Of a stretch of DNA of 64,000 nucleotides, positions 52,496 through 60,204 are shown piece after piece (the first letter of the stretch is position 1; each line of letters opens with the position of its first letter). Source of the stretch: Streptomyces triculaminicus (GTDB lineage: Bacteria > Actinomycetota > Actinomycetes > Streptomycetales > Streptomycetaceae); contig NZ_JAFMOF010000002.1 of NCBI RefSeq assembly GCF_017349075.1, forward strand, positions 806,001 through 870,000, in the 5' to 3' direction. The notes under the pieces are model-generated. The model searched no databases. It worked only from the letters and a program-made list of their open reading frames with translations, and was not told the origin of the DNA. Made by a program: the position numbers and the translations under genes.

Positions 52496-54682
52496 CTAGA
52501 GCAACTGCTCGAGGGTGATGGGCAGCCGGCGGACGCGGATGCCGGTGGCGTGGAACACGGCGTTCGCGATGGCGGCCGGGGTGCCGGGGACGCCGAGTTC
52601 GCCGCACCCCTTGGTGCCGTTGGGGGAGGTGGGGTCCGGGCCGCCGACGAAGTGCACCTCCAGGTCGGGGATGTCGGCGTTGACGGCGACGAGGTAGTCG
52701 CCGAAGGTGCCGTTGGCGATGCGTCCGGTGCGGGTCTCGGTCACGGTGTGCTCGAAGAGGGCCATGCCGATGCCGCCGACGGTCCCGCCGACGATCTGGC
52801 CGCGCGCGGTCTTCTCGTTGAGGACGCGCCCGCAGTGCGCGGCGGTCACCAGCCGCGCCACCCGGACCGTGCCGAGGTCCTCGTCCACGTGCACCTCAGC
52901 GAACTTGGCGGCGTAAGGGCCGGTGGGGACCACGGGCAGGTCCTCCTTCGGCGCCTCGGCCGACCCTTCGGCGGTCAGCTCGTCCTGCCGGTGCCGGGTG
53001 AGGATCTCCGTATAGCTCTCACCGCGTCCGTCGTCCTCGCGCACGATGCGGCCGTCCTCGACCCGTACGTCGTCCACGTCCGCTCCCCGCAGGGGAGAGT
53101 CCGTGTCGTCGCGGACCAGGTCCAGGAAGGAGCGGATCAGGTTCCGCCGGGCGTCGTGGAGGGCCGAGCCCATGCTGCCGGTGAGCCCGGAGCCGCCGGC
53201 CGAGGGCGCCCGCGGCAGGGAGCTGTCGCCCAGGACGACGCGCACCCGCCCCAGCGGCAGGCCCAGCAGCTCAGCCGCCAGCTGGGTCATCACGGTGTAC
53301 GTGCCGGTGCCCAGGTCCATGCCCGCGCTGCCCACCACCGCCTGGCCGTCCCGGGTGACCGTGATCCGTGCCGCGCACGAGGCCTGGTAGAAGAAGAACG
53401 ACGTGCCGGCCATGCCGTAGCCCACCAGGGTCCGGCCCCGGCGCATGGAGCGCGGTTCGGGGTCGCGGCGCGACCAGCCGAACTTCTCGGCGCCGGTGCG
53501 GTAGCAGGCGCGCAGCTCGTTGCTCGACCAGCGCTGCCCCGTCACCGGGTGTACGTCGGCGTGGTTGCGCAGCCGCAGCTCGAGGGGGTCCATGCCCAGC
53601 TCGTGGGCGAGTTCGTCCAGGGCGCTCTCCAGCGCGAAGTTGCCCTGGGCGTCGCCGGGGGCACGCATCGAGCCGGGCGAGGGCACGTGCAGGCGGATCT
53701 GGACGTCGCGGGCGGAGATGTTGGGGCTGGCGTAGCCCGACAGCGAGCACCGGGAGACGTGCTCGTAGTTGGCGTCGTCGATCGAGAGGGTCTGCCACGC
53801 CTCGTGGTCGATCGCGGTGATCCGCCCGTCGCGGGTGGCACCGATCCTGAGGGTCTGCCGGGTGTCGGGGCGGTGCCCGACGGAGGTGAACATCTGCTTG
53901 CGGGTCAGCACCAGCTTCACCGGCCGCCCCACCTGGCGTGCGGCGACCGCGGCGAGGACCGTGTGCTGCCAGGTGCGCAGCCCCGCGCCGAAGCCGCCGC
54001 CGAGGTAGGGCGCCAGGACCCGGACGGAGTCCCGCGGTGCCTTGAGGACGTTCGCGAGGTCGCTTCGGGTACGGGAGGGGCCCTGGGTGCAGTCGTGGAC
54101 GGTGAGCTCGTCGCCGTCCCAGGAGGCGACGGTGGCGAACGGGCCCATCGGGTTGTTGGTGTTCGCCGCCGTGCGGTACGTCCGCTCGACGCGTACGGGC
54201 GCCTCGGCCAGGGCCTTGTCGACGTCGCCGGTCGCGTCGTCGGTCCCGAACGGGTCGCGGACGTGCTCGGCGCGCGGATTCTCGATGTCCACGACGGGCT
54301 CGGCCCGCGCGTAGAGCACCGTGACCAGCCGGGCTGCTTCGGTCGCCTGCTCGAAGGTCTCGGCCACCACCACCGCGATGGTCTGGCCGTGGTGGACGAT
54401 CCGGTCGCTCTGCAGCGGGGGCGGCGGCACCGGCCCCCCTTCGCCCTGTGCCGCGCACAGCTCGGGGGCGTTCTCGTGGGTGATCACCGCGAGCACGCCC
54501 GGGGCGGCCTCGGCCGCCGAGGTGTCGAGGGCGGCGACGCGCCCGGCCGCGATGGTGCTCTGCACCAGGACGGCGTGCGCGACGTCCGGAGGATCGTGGT
54601 CCGTGGGGTAGGCGGCGCGGCCGCTGACCTTGACCCGGGCGTCGACGCGGTCGACCCCCTCACCGACGACGGCACGGTCCAT
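52496..54682 (-). CDS. Aldehyde oxidoreductase molybdenum-binding subunit (PaoC-like)
   Basis: A 728-residue large subunit of a xanthine-oxidase-family enzyme. Motifs include GGGFGAGLRTWQHTVLAAVAARQVGRPVKLV, GSMRAPGDAQGNFALESALDE and, at the C-terminus, KGCGELGVPGTPAAIANAV with the catalytic Glu. The length and the subunit set match PaoABC (YagTSR), which oxidises aldehydes, better than xanthine dehydrogenase. The ATG at 54682 has GGAGGAG upstream, 5 bases after the FAD subunit stop. Confidence 0.9.
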   Translation of the reverse strand: MDRAVVGEGVDRVDARVKVSGRAAYPTDHDPPDVAHAVLVQSTIAAGRVAALDTSAAEAAPGVLAVITHENAPELCAAQGEGGPVPPPPLQSDRIVHHGQTIAVVVAETFEQATEAARLVTVLYARAEPVVDIENPRAEHVRDPFGTDDATGDVDKALAEAPVRVERTYRTAANTNNPMGPFATVASWDGDELTVHDCTQGPSRTRSDLANVLKAPRDSVRVLAPYLGGGFGAGLRTWQHTVLAAVAARQVGRPVKLVLTRKQMFTSVGHRPDTRQTLRIGATRDGRITAIDHEAWQTLSIDDANYEHVSRCSLSGYASPNISARDVQIRLHVPSPGSMRAPGDAQGNFALESALDELAHELGMDPLELRLRNHADVHPVTGQRWSSNELRACYRTGAEKFGWSRRDPEPRSMRRGRTLVGYGMAGTSFFFYQASCAARITVTRDGQAVVGSAGMDLGTGTYTVMTQLAAELLGLPLGRVRVVLGDSSLPRAPSAGGSGLTGSMGSALHDARRNLIRSFLDLVRDDTDSPLRGADVDDVRVEDGRIVREDDGRGESYTEILTRHRQDELTAEGSAEAPKEDLPVVPTGPYAAKFAEVHVDEDLGTVRVARLVTAAHCGRVLNEKTARGQIVGGTVGGIGMALFEHTVTETRTGRIANGTFGDYLVAVNADIPDLEVHFVGGPDPTSPNGTKGCGELGVPGTPAAIANAVFHATGIRVRRLPITLEQLL

Positions 54683-54687
54683 GGCGC

Positions 54688-55671
54688 TCAGCTCTCCTCC
54701 GACAGGATGCTCAGCATCCGTACGACGGCTCTCCTGCCGAGCTCGATCTTGAAACCGTTGCCGGGCAGGCCCACCGCCCCGCTCAGGGCCGCCTCGGCGG
54801 CCGCCGCGAAGACCTCCCGGTCCGGCGCCGCGCCCCGCAGCAGCTCCTCGGCACGGGGCACCCGCCAGGGGACGGTGCCCACACCGCCCAGCGCGAGGTG
54901 GGCGGCGCGGATCGTCCCGCCGTCGATCAGCAGGGCGGCCGCCACGGACGCCAGCGCGAACTCGTAGCTGGCGCGGTCGCGGACCTTCAGATACCCCGAG
55001 CGCGTTCCGCGGGGCAGCAGCGGAATCTCCAGATGCGTGATCATCTCCCCGTGCTCGAGGACGTTCTCCACCTGCGGGGTCTCGCCCGGAACGCGGTAGA
55101 ACTCCGTCAGCGGCACCATGCGCTCCGCGCCCTGCCCCCGGATCCGCACCGAGGCCCCCAGAGCGGTCAGGGGCACCGCCACGTCCGAGGCGTGGGTGGC
55201 CACGCACCACGAACTGGCGCCCAGGACCGCGTGCATCCGGTGGAATCCGTCGAGGGCGGCGCATCCGGCACCCGGATCGCGCTTGTTGCAGGCCGTGCTC
55301 GGGTCGCGGAAGTAGCGGCAGCGCGTGCGCTGCAGGAGATTGCCGCCCACGGTGGCCATGTGCCGCAACTGCGGCGAGGCCCCCAGGAGCAGCGCCTGGC
55401 GCACCAGCGGCAGCCGCCGCGCCACGACGTCGTGCGCGGCGAGCTCCTCCATCGTGGTCAGCGCCCCGACGATCAGCGTGTCGTCGTCGCCGCTCACCTC
55501 GCGCAGGGGCAGCCGGGTGATGTCCACCACCTTCAGGGGCCGGAACACCTCGTCCTTCATCAGGTCCACCTGTGTGGTGCCCCCGGCGAGGAACGCGGCT
55601 TCCGGGTCCGCCGAGACCTCGGCGATCGCCTCGTCGACGCCGGTGGCCCGGACGTAGGTGAAGCTACGCAT
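54688..55671 (-). CDS. Aldehyde oxidoreductase FAD subunit with 4Fe-4S motif (PaoB-like)
   Basis: A 327-residue FAD-binding subunit. FAD site: AFLAGGTTQVDLMKDEVFRP and LLLGASPQLRHMATVGGNLLQRTRC. The segment CRYFRDPSTACNKRDPGAGC, with its set of Cys residues, is the [4Fe-4S] insertion that marks PaoB-type subunits and separates them from ordinary xanthine dehydrogenases. The ATG at 55671 lies inside the end of the 2Fe-2S gene (8-base overlap), so the two are coupled. Confidence 0.9.
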   Translation of the reverse strand: MRSFTYVRATGVDEAIAEVSADPEAAFLAGGTTQVDLMKDEVFRPLKVVDITRLPLREVSGDDDTLIVGALTTMEELAAHDVVARRLPLVRQALLLGASPQLRHMATVGGNLLQRTRCRYFRDPSTACNKRDPGAGCAALDGFHRMHAVLGASSWCVATHASDVAVPLTALGASVRIRGQGAERMVPLTEFYRVPGETPQVENVLEHGEMITHLEIPLLPRGTRSGYLKVRDRASYEFALASVAAALLIDGGTIRAAHLALGGVGTVPWRVPRAEELLRGAAPDREVFAAAAEAALSGAVGLPGNGFKIELGRRAVVRMLSILSEES

Positions 55672-56197
55672 GGTCGCCCCGGGCCGCGACCTCGCGGATC
55701 GCCGCAACGATGTGGGGATAGGTGCCGCAGCGGCACAGGTTGCCGCTCATGAACTCCCTGATCTCCTCGTCGGAGCCCGCCCGGCCCTCCTCGAGGAGGG
55801 CCACGGCCGACATGATCTGGCCGGAGGTGCAGTAGCCGCACTGCAGGCCGTCGTGCCGGACGAACGCCTCCTGCATCGGATGCGGGGTGCCGTCCCGCTC
55901 GAGCCCCTCGATCGTGCGCACCTCGCGTCCGTCGGCGCTCGCGGCGAGCATCAGGCAGGACAGCATCCGCCGGCCGTCGACGTGCACCGTGCACGCCCCG
56001 CACTGTCCCTGGTCGCAGCCCTTCTTGGTGCCGGTGAGCTTCAGCCCGTCCCGCAAGGCGTCCAGGAGCGTGGTGCGGGTGTCCACCTCGAGCCGCCGCT
56101 CGGTGCCGTTCACCCGCAGGGACACCGGCACCCGGGCGACCCCCGGGGCCCGCTGCCCGGGCGCCGTGCGGGCCTGTGCCGCTGCCGATTCGTCCAT
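55664..56197 (-). CDS. Aldehyde oxidoreductase 2Fe-2S subunit (PaoA-like)
   Basis: A 177-residue iron-sulfur subunit. The plant-type 2Fe-2S domain has GCDQGQCGACTVHVDGRRMLSC and the second cluster domain has CGYCTSG...GNLCRCGTYPHI. All eight cysteines are present. The ATG at 56197 follows GGAGG at 12 bases; an alternative in-frame ATG at 56263 adds 22 residues. No Tat signal is obvious, unlike E. coli PaoA, so the enzyme may be cytoplasmic. It is the first gene of the operon. Confidence 0.9.
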   Translation of the reverse strand: MDESAAAQARTAPGQRAPGVARVPVSLRVNGTERRLEVDTRTTLLDALRDGLKLTGTKKGCDQGQCGACTVHVDGRRMLSCLMLAASADGREVRTIEGLERDGTPHPMQEAFVRHDGLQCGYCTSGQIMSAVALLEEGRAGSDEEIREFMSGNLCRCGTYPHIVAAIREVAARGDHA

Positions 56198-56399
56198 GGT
56201 CACCGCCGGCCTCCGTGGGCCTGCCGGGGCAGGCTCCTCGACGAGCTGCCTGAAAGGTCGCATAAGCCGGAATTCGGCTGATGGGTCGGCGTGATCCTAC
56301 GTCCGGCCGGCGCGCGGGCGGTGACGACACGTCGGCCCGGGGGGCCGGCGGCGTGAACAGTCCGTCCCGCCGGCCGGGACGTCACGCCGTCACCGTGCC

Positions 56400-57548
56400 T
56401 CACCCGCCCCAGACCTTCCGGTACGTCTCGCGGTAGCCGGGCGGATCCCAGGTGGTGAGCCCGCCGCTGTTGGCGGCCGTGGCGATGTGCACGGGGGCGA
56501 CGTAGCCGCTGGGCGGCTCGCCGGAGAAGGCGCGGTTGAACTCGTCGACGATCTGCCAGCCCTGTTCGGAGAGCGCCTCGGGGACCGTGGCCGCCTGGAA
56601 CTGCCCGCTGTTGATGCGCTGGAAGGCCGAGGGGTCGCCGTCGCCCGCGCCGATGTTGAAGGGGGCGGCGGCCCCCTTCCTGCGGGCCGCGCGCAGGGCC
56701 GGGGCGGCGTCGGCGAAGTAGACGTCGTTGATGGCGACGGAGTGGGTCCACTCCTCGGGGAAGCGGGAGAGCAGTGCGGAGACCTCTTGGGGCGTGCGGC
56801 TGCTGGTGTCCGAGAGCGGGATGTTCTCCTCCGCCAGGATCCTCGCCCCGGCGCAGGTCGCCAGCTCCTTCTTGATCAGGTCGGACTTGTTCCTGGCGAA
56901 GGGGATCGAGGCGTCGGTGAAGACCACCACTCCGGCGTCGCCGTGGGAGTGCGCGATGACCCAGTCGGCGCTGATCCGCGCGACGTCCTCCACTTCGGTG
57001 GTGACGTTGGTGAAGAGCTCGGGGTCCTCGCTCGGGCCGGGGGCGGCGACGGCGTGCCAGCCGATGAGCGGGATGTGCTCCGCCGTGGCCCGCGCGACCT
57101 GGGGGGACGTCAGAAGGGGGTCGAAGCCGGCGATGACGATGCCCGAGGGCCGCAGGGCGATCGCCTCGCTGAACGCCGCCTGGATCCCGGCGGGGGTGCC
57201 CTGGCCGTCGATCACCCGGACGTTCCAGCCGGTGGCCTTCGCGGCCTCCCGCAGGCCCTGGGCGACCCCCGCGACGCCGGGATTGGTCATGGTCTGCGCG
57301 ACGAAGACGAGCGACTTGCCGGGGACGGCCCGGGGGCCGGACGCGGGTACGCCCCGGCCAGGGTCGGTCCGCTCGGCCTGCCGGACGGCCGCCTCGGCCC
57401 GGGCGAGGGCGGCGGGGCAGCCCGCCGTCGCCGTACGCGTGGGGGAGGGCGCGCCGCCGGTCGACGCGCCGCGCTCGCAGCCGGTGAGCACGGCGGCCGC
57501 CACCAGGAGGACCGCGACCCCCTGGGCACTCCTGCGGTTCGCGGGCAC
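56400..57548 (-). CDS. Sugar-type ABC transporter substrate-binding lipoprotein
   Basis: A 382-residue periplasmic-binding-protein-fold lipoprotein. The lipobox is LTGC with Cys24. The mature part has the type I fold of ribose/galactose binders: KSLVFVAQTMTNPGVAGVAQGLREAAKATGWNVRVIDGQG at about 92-131 and a second lobe. The GTG at 57548 has AAGGAGCG upstream. It is the last gene in an importer operon whose permease ends 38 bases upstream. The transported sugar is unknown. Confidence 0.88.
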   Translation of the reverse strand: MPANRRSAQGVAVLLVAAAVLTGCERGASTGGAPSPTRTATAGCPAALARAEAAVRQAERTDPGRGVPASGPRAVPGKSLVFVAQTMTNPGVAGVAQGLREAAKATGWNVRVIDGQGTPAGIQAAFSEAIALRPSGIVIAGFDPLLTSPQVARATAEHIPLIGWHAVAAPGPSEDPELFTNVTTEVEDVARISADWVIAHSHGDAGVVVFTDASIPFARNKSDLIKKELATCAGARILAEENIPLSDTSSRTPQEVSALLSRFPEEWTHSVAINDVYFADAAPALRAARRKGAAAPFNIGAGDGDPSAFQRINSGQFQAATVPEALSEQGWQIVDEFNRAFSGEPPSGYVAPVHIATAANSGGLTTWDPPGYRETYRKVWGG

Positions 57549-57586
57549 GGGCGCTCCTTGCTCGGGGACGGCGGGGCGGGCGGCGC

Positions 57587-58591
57587 TCAGCGCTGTCGGC
57601 GCAGGCGGTGGCGCAGCTGCCGGCGGGCGGCCCAGCCGGCCAGGCCGACGGCGATGAGCAGGGTGGTGCCGTTGAACAGCGGGGTGACCCAGAACCGGGC
57701 GCCGAGCTGGCCGATGCCCGCGAGGCCGATGGCGAGGACGGTCACGGCCACGAGGGTGCCCAGGGCGTTGGCGCGGCCGGGCCGGATGGCGGTGGAGCCG
57801 AGCAGCGCGCCGACGAAGGCGGGCAGCAGGTAGTCCATGCCGACGCTGGGGTTGCCGGTCCGCTGCTGCGCGGCGAGCAGGACCCCGGCCACGCCGACGA
57901 CGAAGCCCGACCCGGTGAAGGCGAGGACGATGTAGCGCCGGGAGGGGATGCCCACCAGTTCGGCGGCGCGGGGGTTGGACCCGATGACGTACAGGTAGCG
58001 GCCCAGCGGCAGGCGCTCCAGCAGCAGCCACAGGACGGCGGTGAGGGCGAGGACGTAGAAGGCGGACACCGGCAGGCCCAGGAACCGGGAGTCGTAGAGG
58101 TCGGTGAAGCCGGCCGGCAGGCCCTGCGGGCCGGGGACGATCCGGGCCCCGTCGGTGATCCATCCGGTGAAGGCGTACATGATGCTGCCGGTGCCGAGGG
58201 TGGCGATGAAGGAGTCGATCCTGGCGAACTCCACGACGGCGCCGTTGACGGCGCCGACGGCCGCCCCGCCGAGGATCACCACGACGCAGGCGAGCGGCCA
58301 GGACCACCCGTCGCCGACGATCAGCTGCATCGTCAGGACGTGCGCGAGGCCGAGGCCGTAGCCGATGGACAGGTCGAACCTGCCGGTGGCGATGGGGATC
58401 GTCGCGCCGAGCGCCAGGAGGGCCGGGATGGACTGGCCGGACAGGACGGCGGAGATGTTGTCGAGGGTGGGGAAGGTGTCCGGCAGGGCGAGCGAGAAGG
58501 CGAGGAACAGCAAGGCGGTCAGGGCCAGGAGGCCGTAGGCGCCGACGAGATGTCCCAGGCGGTGGACCGGCGTGGTGCGGGGGGCGCTCAC
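57587..58591 (-). CDS. Sugar-type ABC transporter permease (RbsC-like)
   Basis: A 334-residue integral membrane protein with eight to ten helices and the RbsC-family pattern: LLALGATIPIATGRFDLSIGYGLGLAH near 60-85 and GSNPRAAELVGIPSRRYIVLAFTGSGF near 205. The start is GTG 58591, which overlaps the ATPase stop by 4 bases (GTGA), so the genes are coupled. Confidence 0.88.
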   Translation of the reverse strand: MSAPRTTPVHRLGHLVGAYGLLALTALLFLAFSLALPDTFPTLDNISAVLSGQSIPALLALGATIPIATGRFDLSIGYGLGLAHVLTMQLIVGDGWSWPLACVVVILGGAAVGAVNGAVVEFARIDSFIATLGTGSIMYAFTGWITDGARIVPGPQGLPAGFTDLYDSRFLGLPVSAFYVLALTAVLWLLLERLPLGRYLYVIGSNPRAAELVGIPSRRYIVLAFTGSGFVVGVAGVLLAAQQRTGNPSVGMDYLLPAFVGALLGSTAIRPGRANALGTLVAVTVLAIGLAGIGQLGARFWVTPLFNGTTLLIAVGLAGWAARRQLRHRLRRQR

Positions 58592-60123
58592 CCCGGCGTC
58601 CCGGTGAGGGGTGCCATGGCCGAGGCGGCGTGGGCGAGCGCGGTGACGGTGAGGTCCTCGCCGCTCAGCTCCCGTGTCACCGACCCGCGGACGAACACCA
58701 CGGCCCGGTGGCACACGGTGGCGACCTCCTCGAAGTCGGTGGACAGCAGCAGGACGGCGAGCCCCTCGGCGAGCGCGTCCTGCAGGAGGCGGTGGATGGC
58801 CGCCTTGGCGCCGACGTCCACGCCGGCGGTCGGCTCCTCCAGGATCAGCAGGCTGCGGACCGGCCCGATCCACCGGCCGATCATGACCTTCTGCTGGTTC
58901 CCCCCGGACAGGGTGGCGATCGGCGCCTCGCTGTCGCGGGGGCGCACCGCGAACCGCTCGATCAGGGCGGCGGCCCGGGGGCGCTCGCGCGCGGGGCTGA
59001 TCCAGTGCGGGCCCGGCGCCCCGCCCGCCCGGGGGTTGGCGAGGAAGTTCTCCCGTACGGTCAGGTCGGCGGCGCAGCCCTCCTCCTGACGGTCGCCGCT
59101 GACGAATCCGACGCCGGCGGCGACGGCCTCCGCGACCGAGCCCGGACGGTACGGCCGGCCGTGCAGCAGGACGCGGCCGGCGAGGATCGGCCGGGCGCCG
59201 GCGAGGGCGCGGCCCAGTTCCATGTGCCCGGCGCCGGTGAGGCCCACCATGCCCAGGATCTCGCCGGCGCGCAGCCGCAGGCCGACCGGCCCCGTGTGCT
59301 CCGTCCGTACGTCCTCCAGGCTCAGGACGGCGGCGCCCGCGGCGGGGGTGCCGAGGCGGTGGGCGTCCGGCTCGTAGCCCACGATGTCGTGCACCAGGCG
59401 GGCGGGGGAGCGGCCGGCGAGCGGGCCGTGGCCGACGACGCGCCCGTCGCGCAGGACGGCGAAGGAGTCGGCGACCTTGTACACCTCGTCGATCCGGTGG
59501 GTGACGAAGACGATGGCGTGGCCGCGGTCGCGCAGGGTGTGCAGGACGTCGAAGAGCCGCTCGCAGTCGGCGGCCGGGAGGCTGGCGGTCGGCTCGTCCA
59601 GGACGATGAGCGAGGCGCGCGTGCACAGGGCGCGCGCGATCGCCACCAGGGAGCGTTCGGCGCGGGAGAGGTCGGCGACGACGGTGTCCGCGTCGAGGTG
59701 CGCGGCGACGATGGAGAGGGCCTCGGCGCACTGCCGGCGGGTGCGGCGCCAGGAGACCAGTCCGGCGCGGCGCGGATAGCCGGTGCCCAGGGCGATGTTC
59801 TCGGCGACCGTCATCCAGCCGACCAGCCCCAGGTCCTGGTGGATGAAGGACATGGCCCGGGAGGCCGCCTCGGTGCCGAGCGGATGCCCGGCGACGGTCA
59901 CCTCGCCCTCGTCCGCGTGGTGGACGCCGGCGAGCACCTTGATGAGCGTGGACTTCCCGGCGCCGTTGGCCCCGAGCAGGGCCAGGACGCTGCCGGGGCG
60001 GACGTCGAGGTCGACCGCGTCCAGCGCGAGCGTGCCGCCGAAGTACTTGGTGAGACCACGTATCCGGACGAGGGGCCGCGGGTCGCCGCCCGGGGAGGAG
60101 CGGATGTCGGGAGCGTCGTGCAC
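58588..60123 (-). CDS. Sugar-type ABC transporter ATP-binding protein (RbsA-like)
   Basis: A 511-residue double-domain ATPase. The first domain has Walker A GANGAGKSTL (about 51-60), signature LSRAERSLVAIARAL and Walker B LIVLDEPTASL. The second has the usual degenerate Walker A (GLTGAGHMELGRAL, no Lys), signature LSGGNQQKVMIGRW and LLILEEPTAGVDVG. This asymmetry is normal in the RbsA family. The ATG at 60123 is the first gene of the operon. Confidence 0.9.
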   Translation of the reverse strand: MHDAPDIRSSPGGDPRPLVRIRGLTKYFGGTLALDAVDLDVRPGSVLALLGANGAGKSTLIKVLAGVHHADEGEVTVAGHPLGTEAASRAMSFIHQDLGLVGWMTVAENIALGTGYPRRAGLVSWRRTRRQCAEALSIVAAHLDADTVVADLSRAERSLVAIARALCTRASLIVLDEPTASLPAADCERLFDVLHTLRDRGHAIVFVTHRIDEVYKVADSFAVLRDGRVVGHGPLAGRSPARLVHDIVGYEPDAHRLGTPAAGAAVLSLEDVRTEHTGPVGLRLRAGEILGMVGLTGAGHMELGRALAGARPILAGRVLLHGRPYRPGSVAEAVAAGVGFVSGDRQEEGCAADLTVRENFLANPRAGGAPGPHWISPARERPRAAALIERFAVRPRDSEAPIATLSGGNQQKVMIGRWIGPVRSLLILEEPTAGVDVGAKAAIHRLLQDALAEGLAVLLLSTDFEEVATVCHRAVVFVRGSVTRELSGEDLTVTALAHAASAMAPLTGTPG

Positions 60124-60204
60124 GGCCTCCTCCAGGACCTTTCAGGACAACCCGGTCGATTCCGATACTCTACGGTCCGGTCGGCCCCGGCGCCGGACGG
60201 CCCG

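Noticed and set aside
52496..56197. Xanthine dehydrogenase assignment for the molybdoenzyme
   Set aside because: The four-Cys insertion in the FAD subunit and the subunit sizes fit the PaoABC aldehyde oxidoreductase type better.
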